DNA from: Crocinitomicaceae bacterium
GTDB lineage: Bacteria > Bacteroidota > Bacteroidia > Flavobacteriales_D > Crocinitomicaceae
Direction of reading: 5' to 3'
Length of the DNA stretch: 64,000 bases
NCBI GenBank assembly: GCA_028689775.1
Contig: JAQVCM010000013.1
Span: forward strand, 1 to 64,000
Positions 1 through 8,725 of the stretch are shown piece after piece. A program made the position numbers and the translations under genes. The notes beneath the pieces are model-generated. The model made no database searches. It saw nothing but the letters and a program-made list of their open reading frames with translations, and was not told where the DNA came from. Numbering within the stretch: position 1 is the stretch's first letter; every line of letters begins with the position of its first letter.

Positions 1-1
1 C

Positions 2-88
2 AGCAAACTGATGAAAGGAATTTACTTCATTAAAATCACAACTGTTTCGGGCATAGATGTTCAAAATATTAAATTTGTAAAAAAATAA
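2..88 (+). CDS. C-terminal end of a T9SS-sorted secreted protein (partial)
   Basis: The window opens inside a reading frame whose last 28 residues include GIYFIKI and end in KFVKK before TAA at 86-88. This G-(I/F/M)-Y-x-(I/V)-x-(I/V) strand followed by a short basic K-[FVL]-V-K-x end is the hallmark of the type A C-terminal sorting domain of the Bacteroidota type IX secretion system. The protein is probably exported and then anchored or released at the cell surface. Everything upstream is outside the window, so its catalytic function cannot be told. A strong terminator follows at 110-147. Confidence 0.75.
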   Translation, partial: SKLMKGIYFIKITTVSGIDVQNIKFVKK

Positions 89-109
89 AGATTACTAAAT
101 AAATTTCCA

Positions 110-147
110 AAAAGCACAGTTTTCTTAATTGAAGGCTGTGCTTTTTT
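110..147 (+). terminator. Intrinsic terminator after the T9SS protein
   Basis: AAAAGCACAG at 110-119 pairs perfectly with CTGTGCTTTT at 136-145, separated by a 16-nt loop and followed by a T run. It separates the upstream gene from rho. Confidence 0.85.
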
Positions 148-444
148 CGGATTATTAAAAACATATAATCATTTCAATTATATATAAATCTTTATTTCGA
201 ATGGAATTTAATTTCAAACCATGTTAAACAGATTCCTCAACCAATGAAAATCTATTTACGGATCCTATTTACTCTTTCTCCGTTACCTTAATCAAAAATA
301 ATTTTTCAAAACACTTGTAGATAAACAGAAAATTGTTAATATTGCAGTGTCGATACAAATCTGTACGAAATTATCAAATTATCAAATCACATACTATTTT
401 TATAATTTAATAATACTTTAAATAGTAATTACTAATTCATATAT
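148..444. other. AT-rich leader region upstream of rho, no gene seen
   Basis: No credible reading frame, tRNA or strong hairpin was found here. The region presumably holds the rho promoter and 5' leader, but I could not pick a convincing TAnnTTTG box. Confidence 0.5.
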
Positions 445-2352
445 ATGAATATACAGGATTTAGAGAGTAAGAAACTCCCTGATTTGCGTGAAATTGCCAA
501 GGCAGCAGGAATCAAAAAAGTTGAATCTTTCAAAAAAGCGGAATTAATTCAAGCGATTGCTGGTCAAGAAAACGCACCAACTGAAAAAATCGAAAAAGTA
601 GCGAAAGCTGAAAAAGTTGACAAAGTACCAAAGCCAGTAAAAGAAGCTAAAAAAGTGGTTGTAGTTGAAGAATCAGCAACAGATACTCCAACTGAATCAA
701 CTGAAAATTCGGATGCTCCTGTAAAAAGACGAAGAAGAATTGGCGTTGAAAAAGTAATTGTCGGAGTTCGACCAGATGCGGTTTCTGACACAACAGCAAC
801 TGATAAAGAAGAAATTAAAACCGATTTATTTTCTGAAAACACACTAACTGAGGTAAAATCAGAAAGTGCAACAGAAGATAAAACTGAAAATAAGCCAAAA
901 GGCAGAGATATTCGACAAGGCATTACACCCAGAAATCCAAATCAATTAAATGCGGATGGCACGGAGAAAAAACCTTTTCAGAAGAAGAATGTAGAACGAA
1001 TTTCTTCAGCAGATCAAACTTCTACACCTGAAAGAACAAATCCAAATCAGAATCCAAATCAACGGAATCAGAACCCAAACCAAAATCAAAATAGGAATCA
1101 GAATCCAAATCAGAATCCAAACAGGAATCCGAATCAAAATCCTAACCAGAATCCAAATCAAAACCCAAATCAAAAGAAACAAAACCCAAATCAACAAAAA
1201 TCTGAGCAAGAAGTTCAAGAAGAATTGTACGATTTATCAGGAATTGTTAGTGCTGAAGGTGTTTTGGAAGTAATTCAAGAAGGATTTGGTTTCTTACGTT
1301 CATCCGATTATAATTATTTAGCATCACCAGATGATGTATATGTTTCTCAAAGTCAAATCAAATTATTTGGTTTGAAAACGGGAGATACCGTACTGGGAAG
1401 CATTCGTCCGCCAAGAGAAGGTGAGAAATTTTTCCCATTGGTTCGTGTAGATTCAATCAACGGAAGACATCCATCGTACATCCGCGACCGTGTTCCTTTT
1501 CAATATTTGACACCTTTGTTTCCGAACGAAAAGTTCAATTTAACAGGACACAAAGACGAAACAATGTCAACGAGAATCATGGACATGTTTGCGCCAATCG
1601 GTAAAGGACAACGTGGATTGATCGTTGCACAACCGAAAACGGGTAAAACAATGCTATTGAAAGATGTTGCGAATGCAATTGCAGCCAATCACCCAGAAGT
1701 TTATTTGATCGTTTTGTTAATTGACGAACGTCCAGAAGAGGTAACAGATATGGCGAGAAGTGTTCGCGCTGAAGTAGTTGCTTCAACGTTTGACGAACCA
1801 GCTGAAAGACACGTAAAAGTGGCGAATATCGTTTTGGAAAAAGCGAAAAGAATGGTTGAATGTGGTCACGATGTTTGTATTTTACTAGACTCAATCACGC
1901 GTTTAGCACGTGCATACAATACGGTTTCACCAGCGTCTGGAAAGGTACTTTCTGGTGGTGTCGATGCCAATGCATTGCACAAACCAAAACGTTTCTTCGG
2001 AGCAGCACGAAAAATCGAAAACGGAGGTTCCCTTTCCATCTTGGCAACTGCCTTGGTTGATACAGGTTCTAAAATGGACGAAGTTATTTTTGAAGAATTC
2101 AAAGGAACGGGTAACATGGAATTGCAATTGGATCGCAAGATTTCAAACCGTCGTATTTTCCCAGCAATCGACATCATTGCTTCAGGTACGCGTCGCGATG
2201 ACTTATTGATTAACAAAGAAATGTTGCAACGAATCTACGTTCTACGTCGTGTTGTTGCGGATATGAATCCAGTGGAAGCAATGGAATTTGTGAAAAACCA
2301 AATGGCCAATACGCAATCCAACGAGGAATTTTTAGTATCCATGAATCGATAA
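445..2352 (+). CDS. rho: Transcription termination factor Rho with N/Q-rich insertion
   Basis: Hexameric RNA helicase that ends transcription of untranslated RNA. The N-terminus (about residues 1-40, [25 protein letters not shown]) is the Rho N-terminal/SAP-like helical domain. Residues about 45-250 are low-complexity: first Lys/Glu/Thr-rich, then an NPNQN repeat at about 198-252. The RNA-binding cold-shock domain follows ([23 protein letters not shown]). The RecA-type ATPase has Walker A in [11 protein letters not shown], Walker B in [15 protein letters not shown] and the Q-loop region near [21 protein letters not shown]. At 635 aa it is much longer than the 419-aa E. coli protein, all due to the insertion, which is normal in kind for Bacteroidota. 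The gene starts at the ATG at 445 and is followed by its own terminator. Confidence 0.98.
   Translation: MNIQDLESKKLPDLREIAKAAGIKKVESFKKAELIQAIAGQENAPTEKIEKVAKAEKVDKVPKPVKEAKKVVVVEESATDTPTESTENSDAPVKRRRRIGVEKVIVGVRPDAVSDTTATDKEEIKTDLFSENTLTEVKSESATEDKTENKPKGRDIRQGITPRNPNQLNADGTEKKPFQKKNVERISSADQTSTPERTNPNQNPNQRNQNPNQNQNRNQNPNQNPNRNPNQNPNQNPNQNPNQKKQNPNQQKSEQEVQEELYDLSGIVSAEGVLEVIQEGFGFLRSSDYNYLASPDDVYVSQSQIKLFGLKTGDTVLGSIRPPREGEKFFPLVRVDSINGRHPSYIRDRVPFQYLTPLFPNEKFNLTGHKDETMSTRIMDMFAPIGKGQRGLIVAQPKTGKTMLLKDVANAIAANHPEVYLIVLLIDERPEEVTDMARSVRAEVVASTFDEPAERHVKVANIVLEKAKRMVECGHDVCILLDSITRLARAYNTVSPASGKVLSGGVDANALHKPKRFFGAARKIENGGSLSILATALVDTGSKMDEVIFEEFKGTGNMELQLDRKISNRRIFPAIDIIASGTRRDDLLINKEMLQRIYVLRRVVADMNPVEAMEFVKNQMANTQSNEEFLVSMNR
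1036..1203 (+). repeat. Tandem repeat encoding (NPNQN)n inside rho
   Basis: About eleven imperfect units of an AAT-CCA-AAT-CAG/CAA-like 12-15-nt repeat encode a run of Asn-Pro-Asn-Gln-Asn with occasional Arg and Lys. The codons vary (aat/aac, cag/caa), so the protein repeat is kept more strictly than the DNA. A 70-residue open frame on the opposite strand is only a shadow of this repeat. Confidence 0.9.
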
Positions 2353-2360
2353 TATTGGAT

Positions 2361-2392
2361 GCAGGTTTGTTTAAAGCAAACCTGCATTTTTA
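2361..2392 (+). terminator. Intrinsic terminator of rho
   Basis: GCAGGTTTG at 2361-2369 pairs with CAAACCTGC at 2377-2385 across a 7-nt loop and is followed by ATTTTTA, 9 bases after the rho stop codon. Confidence 0.9.
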
Positions 2393-2410
2393 TTTTCAAT
2401 CTTATTTAGT

Positions 2411-3001
2411 ATGAAGATTACCGTTAAAACAGGAGTGTTGATTGCATTGATTTTCGTTGCAATAAAACTCATCTTTAGCTTTGCACACCTATCTCATGGC
2501 GATATAATTCCAACCGTTTTAATCAACATGTTTTTATTGCTTTCCAGTATTTCTATTGGATTGTATTTGCACAAAAAAAAGGAAGGCTTTTCGCAGGGAA
2601 ACGCAATGAGTGACATCAAAGCAGGAATGACCACTGGTGTTTCTTACGGAATTGTCGTGGTTTCTTTTATTTATCTTTTTTACGCCTACATCAATCCTGG
2701 TTACATCGAAACGATGATCCAAGATAAATTGGTAGAATACCAGAAAGGATTGGCTGATCCAGCAATGTTGAAGCAAATTAAAGCAAGTAACGAAGCATTT
2801 GAAATTCTAGATGCAAAACAAATCTATCAGGAAATGGAAAACAGTACGAGAGCAACAATTTCTGCATTTTCCATTACCACGATTTCCATGTTGGGAATGA
2901 TCTTACTTTCTGCTTTTTACAGTATTCTGGTGACGATTATTTTCAGAAAAGTGTTGCTAAGAGACATCATCGCCGCACACCGAAATCGGAGTCGAGAATA
3001 A
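2411..3001 (+). CDS. DUF4199 family membrane protein
   Basis: A 196-aa integral membrane protein. Hydrophobic segments lie at about 5-25, 35-52, 75-95 and 150-178, with a soluble stretch between segments three and four carrying YQKGLADPAMLKQIKASNEAF. The arrangement of four helices, a KKxGF motif after helix two and a G-M-x-x-G-[VI] turn before helix three fits the DUF4199 family, which is common in Bacteroidota and often sits next to a glycosyltransferase. Its function is unknown. It ends directly against the start of the glycosyltransferase gene (stop 2999-3001, start 3002), so the two are very likely co-transcribed and translationally coupled. Confidence 0.85.
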   Translation: MKITVKTGVLIALIFVAIKLIFSFAHLSHGDIIPTVLINMFLLLSSISIGLYLHKKKEGFSQGNAMSDIKAGMTTGVSYGIVVVSFIYLFYAYINPGYIETMIQDKLVEYQKGLADPAMLKQIKASNEAFEILDAKQIYQEMENSTRATISAFSITTISMLGMILLSAFYSILVTIIFRKVLLRDIIAAHRNRSRE

Positions 3002-4264
3002 ATGGCTTTTTCAAGCACCATGTTTTCCAATCAAAAAATCTTAATCCTTGGTTTTGTTTTTCCAGAACCGAATTCTTCCGCCGCTGGTGGCAGAATGATT
3101 CAATTGATAGCGTATTTTCAATCGTTGAAAATGGAAATTGTTTTTGCATGTGCTGCGGCAAAAAGTGAGTTTTCTTTTCCGTTGGAATCCATAGGTGTTC
3201 GCACGGAAATGATTCAACTCAACAATTCTTCGCTAGATCTTCTTCTGACAGATTTGCAACCAGATTACGTTTTGTTCGATCGTTTTATGATGGAAGAAAT
3301 GTATGGTTGGCGCGTTGCAGAGGTTTGTCCCAATGCGATTCGAATCTTGGATACGGAAGATTTACATTGCCTGCGACAAGCGCGACAAATTACCTTGAAA
3401 GAAAATCGACCTTTTGAAAAAACGGATTTGTATTCAGACTTTGCCAAAAGAGAAATTGCCAGTATATTGAGATGCGATCTTTCCTTGATGATTTCTGAAT
3501 TTGAGATGAACATCCTAAAAGATGTTTTTCAGATTTCTGATCAGATACTTTTATATCTTCCAATTTGGATGGATGTTAAATCGGAGGAAGAGCAAGTTCA
3601 ATTAAAATCCTTCGAAGAAAAGAAAGATTTTGTGTTCATTGGGAATTTCTTGCACGAACCCAATTGGAATGCCGTACATTATTTAAAAACAACTATTTGG
3701 CCTTTGATACGTAAAGTTTTACCTACAGTTGAATTAAAGATTTATGGCGCATATTGTTCAGAAAAAGTGTTGAATTTACACCATCCAAAAACAGGATTTC
3801 TAGTCGAAGGAAGAGCGGTTTCAGCAACTGAAGTTTTTGGAAATGCTCGAGTTTGTCTAGCGCCTTTGCGATTTGGAGCAGGAATAAAAGGGAAATTGTT
3901 GGAGTCGATGTACGCCGGAACTCCGAGTGTGACAACAAGCATTGGCTCTGAATCGATGCACGGAGAAAATCCTTGGAATGGTTTCGTATGCGACGATCCA
4001 ATTGAATTTGCTCAAAAAGCAGTCGAATTATATGAAAAACAGGATATTTGGAAACAAGCGCAGCGAGCTGGATTTGAGATCTTAAAACAACGATTTTCTA
4101 AAGATAAAATCACTACGGATTTTACAACTTGTTTATCAAATCTTACCGATAACATAATAAACCACCGCCAGCATAATTTTACGGGTTCGATTTTACAACA
4201 TCATACGATGAAAAGTACGATGTATATGTCGCGTTGGATTGAGGAGAAGAATAAGAAAAAATAA
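3002..4264 (+). CDS. Glycosyltransferase, GT4-like (GT-B fold)
   Basis: A 420-aa cytoplasmic enzyme expected to move a sugar from a nucleotide sugar to a cell-surface glycan precursor. The N-terminal half has ILILGFVFPEPNSSAAGGRM, typical of GT-B enzymes acting early in surface glycan assembly. The C-terminal half has FIGNFLHEPNWNAVHYL, then APLRFGAGIKGKLLESMYAGTPSVTT, the donor-binding loop and EX7E-like segment of GT4 enzymes (KLLESMYAGTPSV). Translation starts at the ATG touching the DUF4199 stop codon, or possibly at Met7. Donor, acceptor and product cannot be told. The C-terminal 50 residues (about 370-420) are basic and unlike the core domain. Confidence 0.88.
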   Translation: MAFSSTMFSNQKILILGFVFPEPNSSAAGGRMIQLIAYFQSLKMEIVFACAAAKSEFSFPLESIGVRTEMIQLNNSSLDLLLTDLQPDYVLFDRFMMEEMYGWRVAEVCPNAIRILDTEDLHCLRQARQITLKENRPFEKTDLYSDFAKREIASILRCDLSLMISEFEMNILKDVFQISDQILLYLPIWMDVKSEEEQVQLKSFEEKKDFVFIGNFLHEPNWNAVHYLKTTIWPLIRKVLPTVELKIYGAYCSEKVLNLHHPKTGFLVEGRAVSATEVFGNARVCLAPLRFGAGIKGKLLESMYAGTPSVTTSIGSESMHGENPWNGFVCDDPIEFAQKAVELYEKQDIWKQAQRAGFEILKQRFSKDKITTDFTTCLSNLTDNIINHRQHNFTGSILQHHTMKSTMYMSRWIEEKNKKK

Positions 4265-4388
4265 GCGCAATTACTTGAGAATAATTTCTGTTTGAACGCC
4301 GAGAAACGCATTCGTTGATTTCGATTACGCTATCAATTTATTTCATTTACAAGAATTTGATGACGAAGGAATTTCAAGAAAAATGAGA

Positions 4389-5471
4389 TCACACAACCAT
4401 TCGCTGTGTTGGAAATTCTTCAATCTCTCGCAAAGGCTTTAACGATTTTCGAATCAATTGCCATTCGTTCGGGAACATCGGCATCATCTTTTCAATTTTC
4501 GCTTTGTTTTTCTTTAGGGCATCCGTAATTGCCGGTGGAGAAATTTCGGGCGACATGAATCGCGCGACGTTTTTACCGTTGACAATAAAACCAGATTTTT
4601 GCGCCAAGAAAGCAGCTTCTTCGTATCTGTTTAATAAATCAATGACTTTCTGATCCTTATTTTGGGAGTCAGATATTGGATTCGAAACGTCAATCACACT
4701 CTCAAAATGCAACATTTCAAGTAAAAAACGATTTCCTGTTGGCTGAATCAGCATCGCTAATTCCATTGCCTTTGAAATCGCTTGTAAAATATCTTTTTCA
4801 GAGCGACTATGTTGTGCTAAGAAACCAAAAGATTCGGTATCCAATTCGAGGTGAACGTTATTTTCAGCTTCCAATTTCCGCATGGCACGTTGGCAAGTGG
4901 CTTGAAAGAATTGTTCATAATGCTCGTTGGAATTTAAAACTGATTTTTGAATTTTCTTTTCTTGGAATCGTTGAAGCAGTTTTAAATTTTCTGTTTCTTG
5001 AATCGTTTGATAATATTCAGAACTCAGCAATTGATGCAGCATTTCGCCAACAATCATTTTTTCATCCGTCGTGAAATCTTGAAGTTCTTTTTGCAAACCA
5101 AAAAACTTGGTGTTTTGCGGAAAACAGATCGCAAGCAAGTCTTTCATTTGGTCGACAGGCGAAATAAAGTAGAGGAGAAGCATCCGATTTCGATTCTCAT
5201 CAGCCAATTCCAATTGCTTGTTTGACTGAATTTGAAGGTCACTCCAAGGGAAATCTTGAGGACACATCCAACTATAAGTTCCGGGACGATTGCGCCATTT
5301 TTGAACCGTCATGGAATCCGTCTCTTTGAGTGGAAGCGGAGTTTTATCAATGGAAACACTTAATTTCTGTTCATTTTTAGAGATGGCAATCACTGTTTCC
5401 AAGTTTGGAAATAACACATTGAGCTTATTTTCAATGTATTCAAGTGGATAATATGTCGCTCTAAAACGCAT
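4389..5471 (-). CDS. Unknown protein, C-terminal half faintly like an NtrC-type lid plus Fis-type helix-turn-helix
   Basis: 360 aa from the ATG at 5471 (MRFRATYYP); an in-frame ATG 30 bases further upstream is less likely because it reads into the motif-rich leader. I do not recognise a family with certainty. The N-terminus (RFRATYYPLEYIENKL) begins at once with folded sequence and shows no signal peptide or membrane helix. Around residues 195-265, CQRAMRKLEAENN...LAQHSRSEKDILQAISKAMELAML resembles the helical lid of sigma-54 activators. The end (AITDALKKNKAKIEKMM..NEWQLIRKSLKPL) recalls their Fis-type helix-turn-helix. No Walker motifs are present, so any such link is weak. The start faces a cluster of CTTAAT motifs shared with the divergent gene at 5629, so it could be a regulator acting there. 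Confidence 0.6.
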   Translation of the reverse strand: MRFRATYYPLEYIENKLNVLFPNLETVIAISKNEQKLSVSIDKTPLPLKETDSMTVQKWRNRPGTYSWMCPQDFPWSDLQIQSNKQLELADENRNRMLLLYFISPVDQMKDLLAICFPQNTKFFGLQKELQDFTTDEKMIVGEMLHQLLSSEYYQTIQETENLKLLQRFQEKKIQKSVLNSNEHYEQFFQATCQRAMRKLEAENNVHLELDTESFGFLAQHSRSEKDILQAISKAMELAMLIQPTGNRFLLEMLHFESVIDVSNPISDSQNKDQKVIDLLNRYEEAAFLAQKSGFIVNGKNVARFMSPEISPPAITDALKKNKAKIEKMMPMFPNEWQLIRKSLKPLREIEEFPTQRMVV

Positions 5472-5489
5472 GAGACAAAGATAAGAATA

Positions 5490-5618
5490 ATTAAGTAGCA
5501 ACTATTAAATGCTTAATTATAATTTAGTTTAATACTTAATCTATTGCTTAATTAAGTATTTCGACTTAATCTTTATTTGATTTCATTGAATTTTCCCGTG
5601 CTTTGCAGCATACTTAAT
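5490..5618. promoter_or_regulatory. Cluster of seven (A/G)CTTAAT motifs, probable operator array
   Basis: The divergent intergenic region holds (A/G)CTTAAT in both orientations: inverted at 5490-5496 and 5551-5557, direct at 5511-5517, 5534-5540, 5546-5552, 5564-5570 and 5612-5618. Two of these overlap head to head to make the 10-bp palindrome CTTAATTAAG at 5547-5556. Spacings of roughly 20-30 bases place them on a limited number of helix faces. This is the arrangement expected for cooperative binding of a DNA-binding protein controlling one or both flanking genes. Confidence 0.55.
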
Positions 5619-5628
5619 TTACGATATC

Positions 5629-6054
5629 ATGCAGGCAATATTTAATTATTTTCAACAATTTTTACCACCAACAACGTTTGGTTATCAACCTGCAATGAGT
5701 CGCTATAATTCAGAAAATGGGACGACCAAAATGACTGGATTCCAAAATTTTTTCGTCGCAAAAGATTTCTCAAAACAAGCCAGTTATTTTTTCAGAGTTG
5801 ATTCAAGTCAAGAATATGTTGCAGAAAAAGAAGAATTGAAAAAGGAGCGAAGACAACTTTCAACAATGGATTTAAAATATTCTGTCGGATTGAAACGAAT
5901 TGGGAAAATACTTTTATTTCCTTTGGTTTTTTGTTGGATTATTTTGGAAACCATCTTTGAGTTTATTGTAGAAACGGAAGAAGAAGTGCCAGTGAAAAAA
6001 GAAAAAGTGATTCCTGTTTCAAAAGGGAATTCGTATCATCGACCAGGATTGTAA
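5629..6054 (+). CDS. Hypothetical protein with one membrane segment
   Basis: 141 aa with no recognised family. The first 60 residues are polar and aromatic (YFQQFLPPTTFGYQPAMSRY). A charged stretch at about 64-80 (EYVAEKEELKKERRQ) is followed by a hydrophobic segment at about 93-113 (ILLFPLVFCWIILETIFEFIV) and a short charged tail (ETEEEVPVKKEKVIPV). It is read divergently from the unknown protein at 4389-5471 across the CTTAAT cluster, with one motif copy 11 bases before its start codon. Base use resembles the neighbours. It is likely a real gene of unknown function. Confidence 0.6.
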   Translation: MQAIFNYFQQFLPPTTFGYQPAMSRYNSENGTTKMTGFQNFFVAKDFSKQASYFFRVDSSQEYVAEKEELKKERRQLSTMDLKYSVGLKRIGKILLFPLVFCWIILETIFEFIVETEEEVPVKKEKVIPVSKGNSYHRPGL

Positions 6055-6159
6055 TAATAAGCAGTTATTTTAAGTATTATTTACGAATAAGTACCCAACT
6101 GGAAAGTTGTTTGAAACCCTTATAAAAACACAAAATTATCATTTATAAATTTTATTAAC

Positions 6160-6167
6160 TATATTTG
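6160..6167 (+). promoter_or_regulatory. -7 promoter box for the AIPR gene
   Basis: TATATTTG matches the Bacteroidota TAnnTTTG -7 element and lies 23 bases upstream of the ATG at 6191. No clear -33 TTG is present at the usual distance. Confidence 0.5.
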
Positions 6168-6190
6168 ACCTTAAAGTTTTTAAAAAAGTG

Positions 6191-7993
6191 ATGAACAACA
6201 AAGACTTATTTATAAATGGTTTTTTAGAGCGAATAGGAAAAGAATATCCTCAAGATGCAAATCCAAAAAGAAATCTGGATTTAGCATTTGAAATTTTTAG
6301 TATTGCTTCAGTTTTAGACAAACCATTTCAAGAAGTTTTTGATACAATAATCATTAAAAATAAAGACTCCAAACGTTCAGGAAGTATGGACGGTGGAATT
6401 GATGGAATTTGGTTCAACGATTTAGGTGATTATTATGAAATGTATGTATTTCAGAGTAAAAACTCTCCTAGTTTAAAAGATAACGAATTAGATAAATTCA
6501 GAAATGATGTCAAGGATATATTTGTTGATGGAAACAAAGTTGGTAAAACAAAAATAAATGATTTAGCTCCATTTATTGACGAATATAAAAATATATCTCA
6601 AAGTGGAAAAATCATCGACATCAAATTGTTTTTCATTTTCAATGGAAATAAAATTGATGCAAATTATGCTAATAATGAACATATTTATAATTCATATAAT
6701 AATCCTGATCGCTTTTTTTTAATTTATGATTCTAATTGGATTTATGATAAAATAGCTTCGATGGCTAAAAATCATAGAGCAAAAGTTGAGTTTACTTTTC
6801 ATCCTGAAAATTCAAACTTTTCTCTTTTAGATAATCAAGCTTTGTATACTTTTTCAATTGGAAATACAAGAGCAGCAAATTTTAGAGTATTAGCAATCGA
6901 AATATGTGAGCTTATTGAAAAAGAAATAGCAATAAATGGTTCCTTCGATTTACTTTTTGAAGAAAATATCAGACAATTTTTGGGAACCTCAAAATTTAAA
7001 GCTAATAGAGAAATGAATAAAACTCTAAATAGTGAAGATGCTATTTTATTTCCATTTTTAAACAATGGAATTACTATTATTTCAGAGCAAATTACAGTTC
7101 CTAAATCAGCTCAAGATGGGAAGTATAATTTACCCGTCGTAAATCCACAAATTGTTAATGGATTACAGACTAGTAGAGTATTATACGATATATACAAAAA
7201 CAATAGAGAAAAACTTAAAGGTGTTTTTGTAAATGTAAGAGTTTATGAAAGTAAAGAGCCAGGTTTAATTGAAAAAATAACCGACGCAACAAATACCCAA
7301 ACTCCAATTACCAATAAAGATAAAATAAGCAATAAAGATTTCAATAGTTTGACAAAAGAAGTTTTTAAAAATTTCGGGATTGATTACGTAACAAAAAGAG
7401 GAGAAGGATTTAAATCACAAAATACTGATTTTCATAAACAAGTTGATAGCGAAACAGTTTTGAAATTTTGGTATGCAACTTTTTATGAAGAACCTGAAGT
7501 AGCAAAAAATAGTATTGCAAGAGTATTGCAAGAAATTTATGAAGCATCTTCCTCTGAAAATCATCCGTTAAAATTTTTATTTGATGGAAGTTCTGATTCT
7601 AGCATTTATATTCAATTACTTACTTCGTTTAAGATTTATAAATTTGTTAAGAATAGAAAGAAAGAAATGATTGAAGGTGAACAGATTACATATTCTCAAA
7701 AATACGAGCATTTATTGTATTCTGACGAAATGATGTGTTACGGGATTTATAAATATATTGGAACAGATTTAAAAGAATATGATATTGAAAGTCAATTAAT
7801 TGAAGCTTACAATGATACGGTAATATTTATAGAATCCGAAGTTCAGAAAAACAAAAAAGAATTGCTTGATAAAGACAAAACATTTTCTTTCAATGGCTAC
7901 TTCAAAAAACCGAAATGTCGGTATGATTTTAATAAAGTGAAAGATATTATTGAAGATGATAATTTGTTAGAAGAATTGAAATCAATTAAATAA
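6191..7993 (+). CDS. AIPR family protein (phage-resistance related) with N-terminal nuclease-like motif
   Basis: 600 aa, starting at ATG 6191 (a GTG lies one codon earlier). The middle region has PFLNNGITII, NPQIVNGLQTSRVLYD, KITDATNTQTPITNKDK and GIDYVTKRGEGF, the conserved core of the AIPR family (abortive infection phage resistance protein). The N-terminus shows GGIDGIWF at about residues 69-76, then EMYVFQSK at about 83-90. Together these resemble the D...(E/Q)xK active site of PD-(D/E)XK nucleases with the Mrr-like QxK form, so cleavage of DNA or RNA is plausible. AIPR proteins often sit with restriction or defence genes; here none is adjacent. Lys/Asn/Ile-rich composition and stronger A+T use than the neighbours hint at horizontal acquisition. 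Confidence 0.85.
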   Translation: MNNKDLFINGFLERIGKEYPQDANPKRNLDLAFEIFSIASVLDKPFQEVFDTIIIKNKDSKRSGSMDGGIDGIWFNDLGDYYEMYVFQSKNSPSLKDNELDKFRNDVKDIFVDGNKVGKTKINDLAPFIDEYKNISQSGKIIDIKLFFIFNGNKIDANYANNEHIYNSYNNPDRFFLIYDSNWIYDKIASMAKNHRAKVEFTFHPENSNFSLLDNQALYTFSIGNTRAANFRVLAIEICELIEKEIAINGSFDLLFEENIRQFLGTSKFKANREMNKTLNSEDAILFPFLNNGITIISEQITVPKSAQDGKYNLPVVNPQIVNGLQTSRVLYDIYKNNREKLKGVFVNVRVYESKEPGLIEKITDATNTQTPITNKDKISNKDFNSLTKEVFKNFGIDYVTKRGEGFKSQNTDFHKQVDSETVLKFWYATFYEEPEVAKNSIARVLQEIYEASSSENHPLKFLFDGSSDSSIYIQLLTSFKIYKFVKNRKKEMIEGEQITYSQKYEHLLYSDEMMCYGIYKYIGTDLKEYDIESQLIEAYNDTVIFIESEVQKNKKELLDKDKTFSFNGYFKKPKCRYDFNKVKDIIEDDNLLEELKSIK

Positions 7994-8019
7994 AAGGACT
8001 ATCGTAGAGCAGATGTTGA

Positions 8020-8604
8020 CTAGGATTCAAAATCAACTTGTTCCATTTTTTCTTCCTGATCATCTTCATCGATATAGAGAAACAAAACCAAATCATACGA
8101 AAAATGTGCTGCGATGCAAAACCAAATTCCAAGTGGTTCGAGCGCGTAACCCAACGATAAAATAAAAGGCATCAATAATAAACCATATAAGGAAAGACGC
8201 GGTTTCTTGGGATTCAAATATCCGTGAATTGCAATGAACACGATGGAAGTGATCCAAATTCCAGCCCAAGTTTGCATTCCAGAACGAAATAAGATTTCCT
8301 CACCAAAACCCGCACAGAAAGACAGAAATATTTTATCGAATAAGTTCAACTGCATGCTTGAAATTAGTTGTTCTTGCTTTTTCAATTCCTGATCGAACCA
8401 TTTGTTGTGCAAGAATTTCATGCTGATAAAGGCAAAGATTACGCCCCAAGCCAAACCGAGTAGCGATTGCCATTTGAAAACCGAATTAAAATCCAGTACG
8501 TGCCAAAAAGACCATCCTTCAAAATACCACAAAGCCCAAAGTGCCGGAAGCGGAAATACAAGCATCGTAATGATCCCAAGAATGTATATTCGTTTTTTGG
8601 TCAT
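8020..8604 (-). CDS. CPBP (CAAX/Abi-type) intramembrane metalloprotease
   Basis: 194 aa from the ATG at 8604 (MTKKRIYILG); a TTG two codons upstream is less likely. It has about five to six hydrophobic segments. The CPBP signature is present: EEILFR at residues 102-107 (EExxxR), then FIAIHG with His127, and a third motif FCIAAHFSYD near 167. In this family the two glutamates and the histidines form the metal site of a membrane-embedded protease related to Rce1, used for prenyl-protein or bacteriocin-related processing; the bacterial substrate is usually unknown. The C-terminus is an acidic cytoplasmic tail (DEDDQEEKMEQ). It converges on the AIPR gene with 26 bases between them. Confidence 0.82.
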   Translation of the reverse strand: MTKKRIYILGIITMLVFPLPALWALWYFEGWSFWHVLDFNSVFKWQSLLGLAWGVIFAFISMKFLHNKWFDQELKKQEQLISSMQLNLFDKIFLSFCAGFGEEILFRSGMQTWAGIWITSIVFIAIHGYLNPKKPRLSLYGLLLMPFILSLGYALEPLGIWFCIAAHFSYDLVLFLYIDEDDQEEKMEQVDFES

Positions 8605-8725
8605 CCGCAAAGTTAATTTTTATTCGATACTATCGGACGAAAACTGTAGTGGTAATTCTGTGTAATTTAGAGCGGTTAATAAGTGAATCAAACTCGATAA
8701 AATTGACGATCATATTCCAATTATT

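Noticed and set aside
1006..1218. 70-residue open frame on the minus strand inside rho
   Set aside because: It is the antisense of the NPNQN repeat and gives an artificial Ile/Leu/Trp-rich string.
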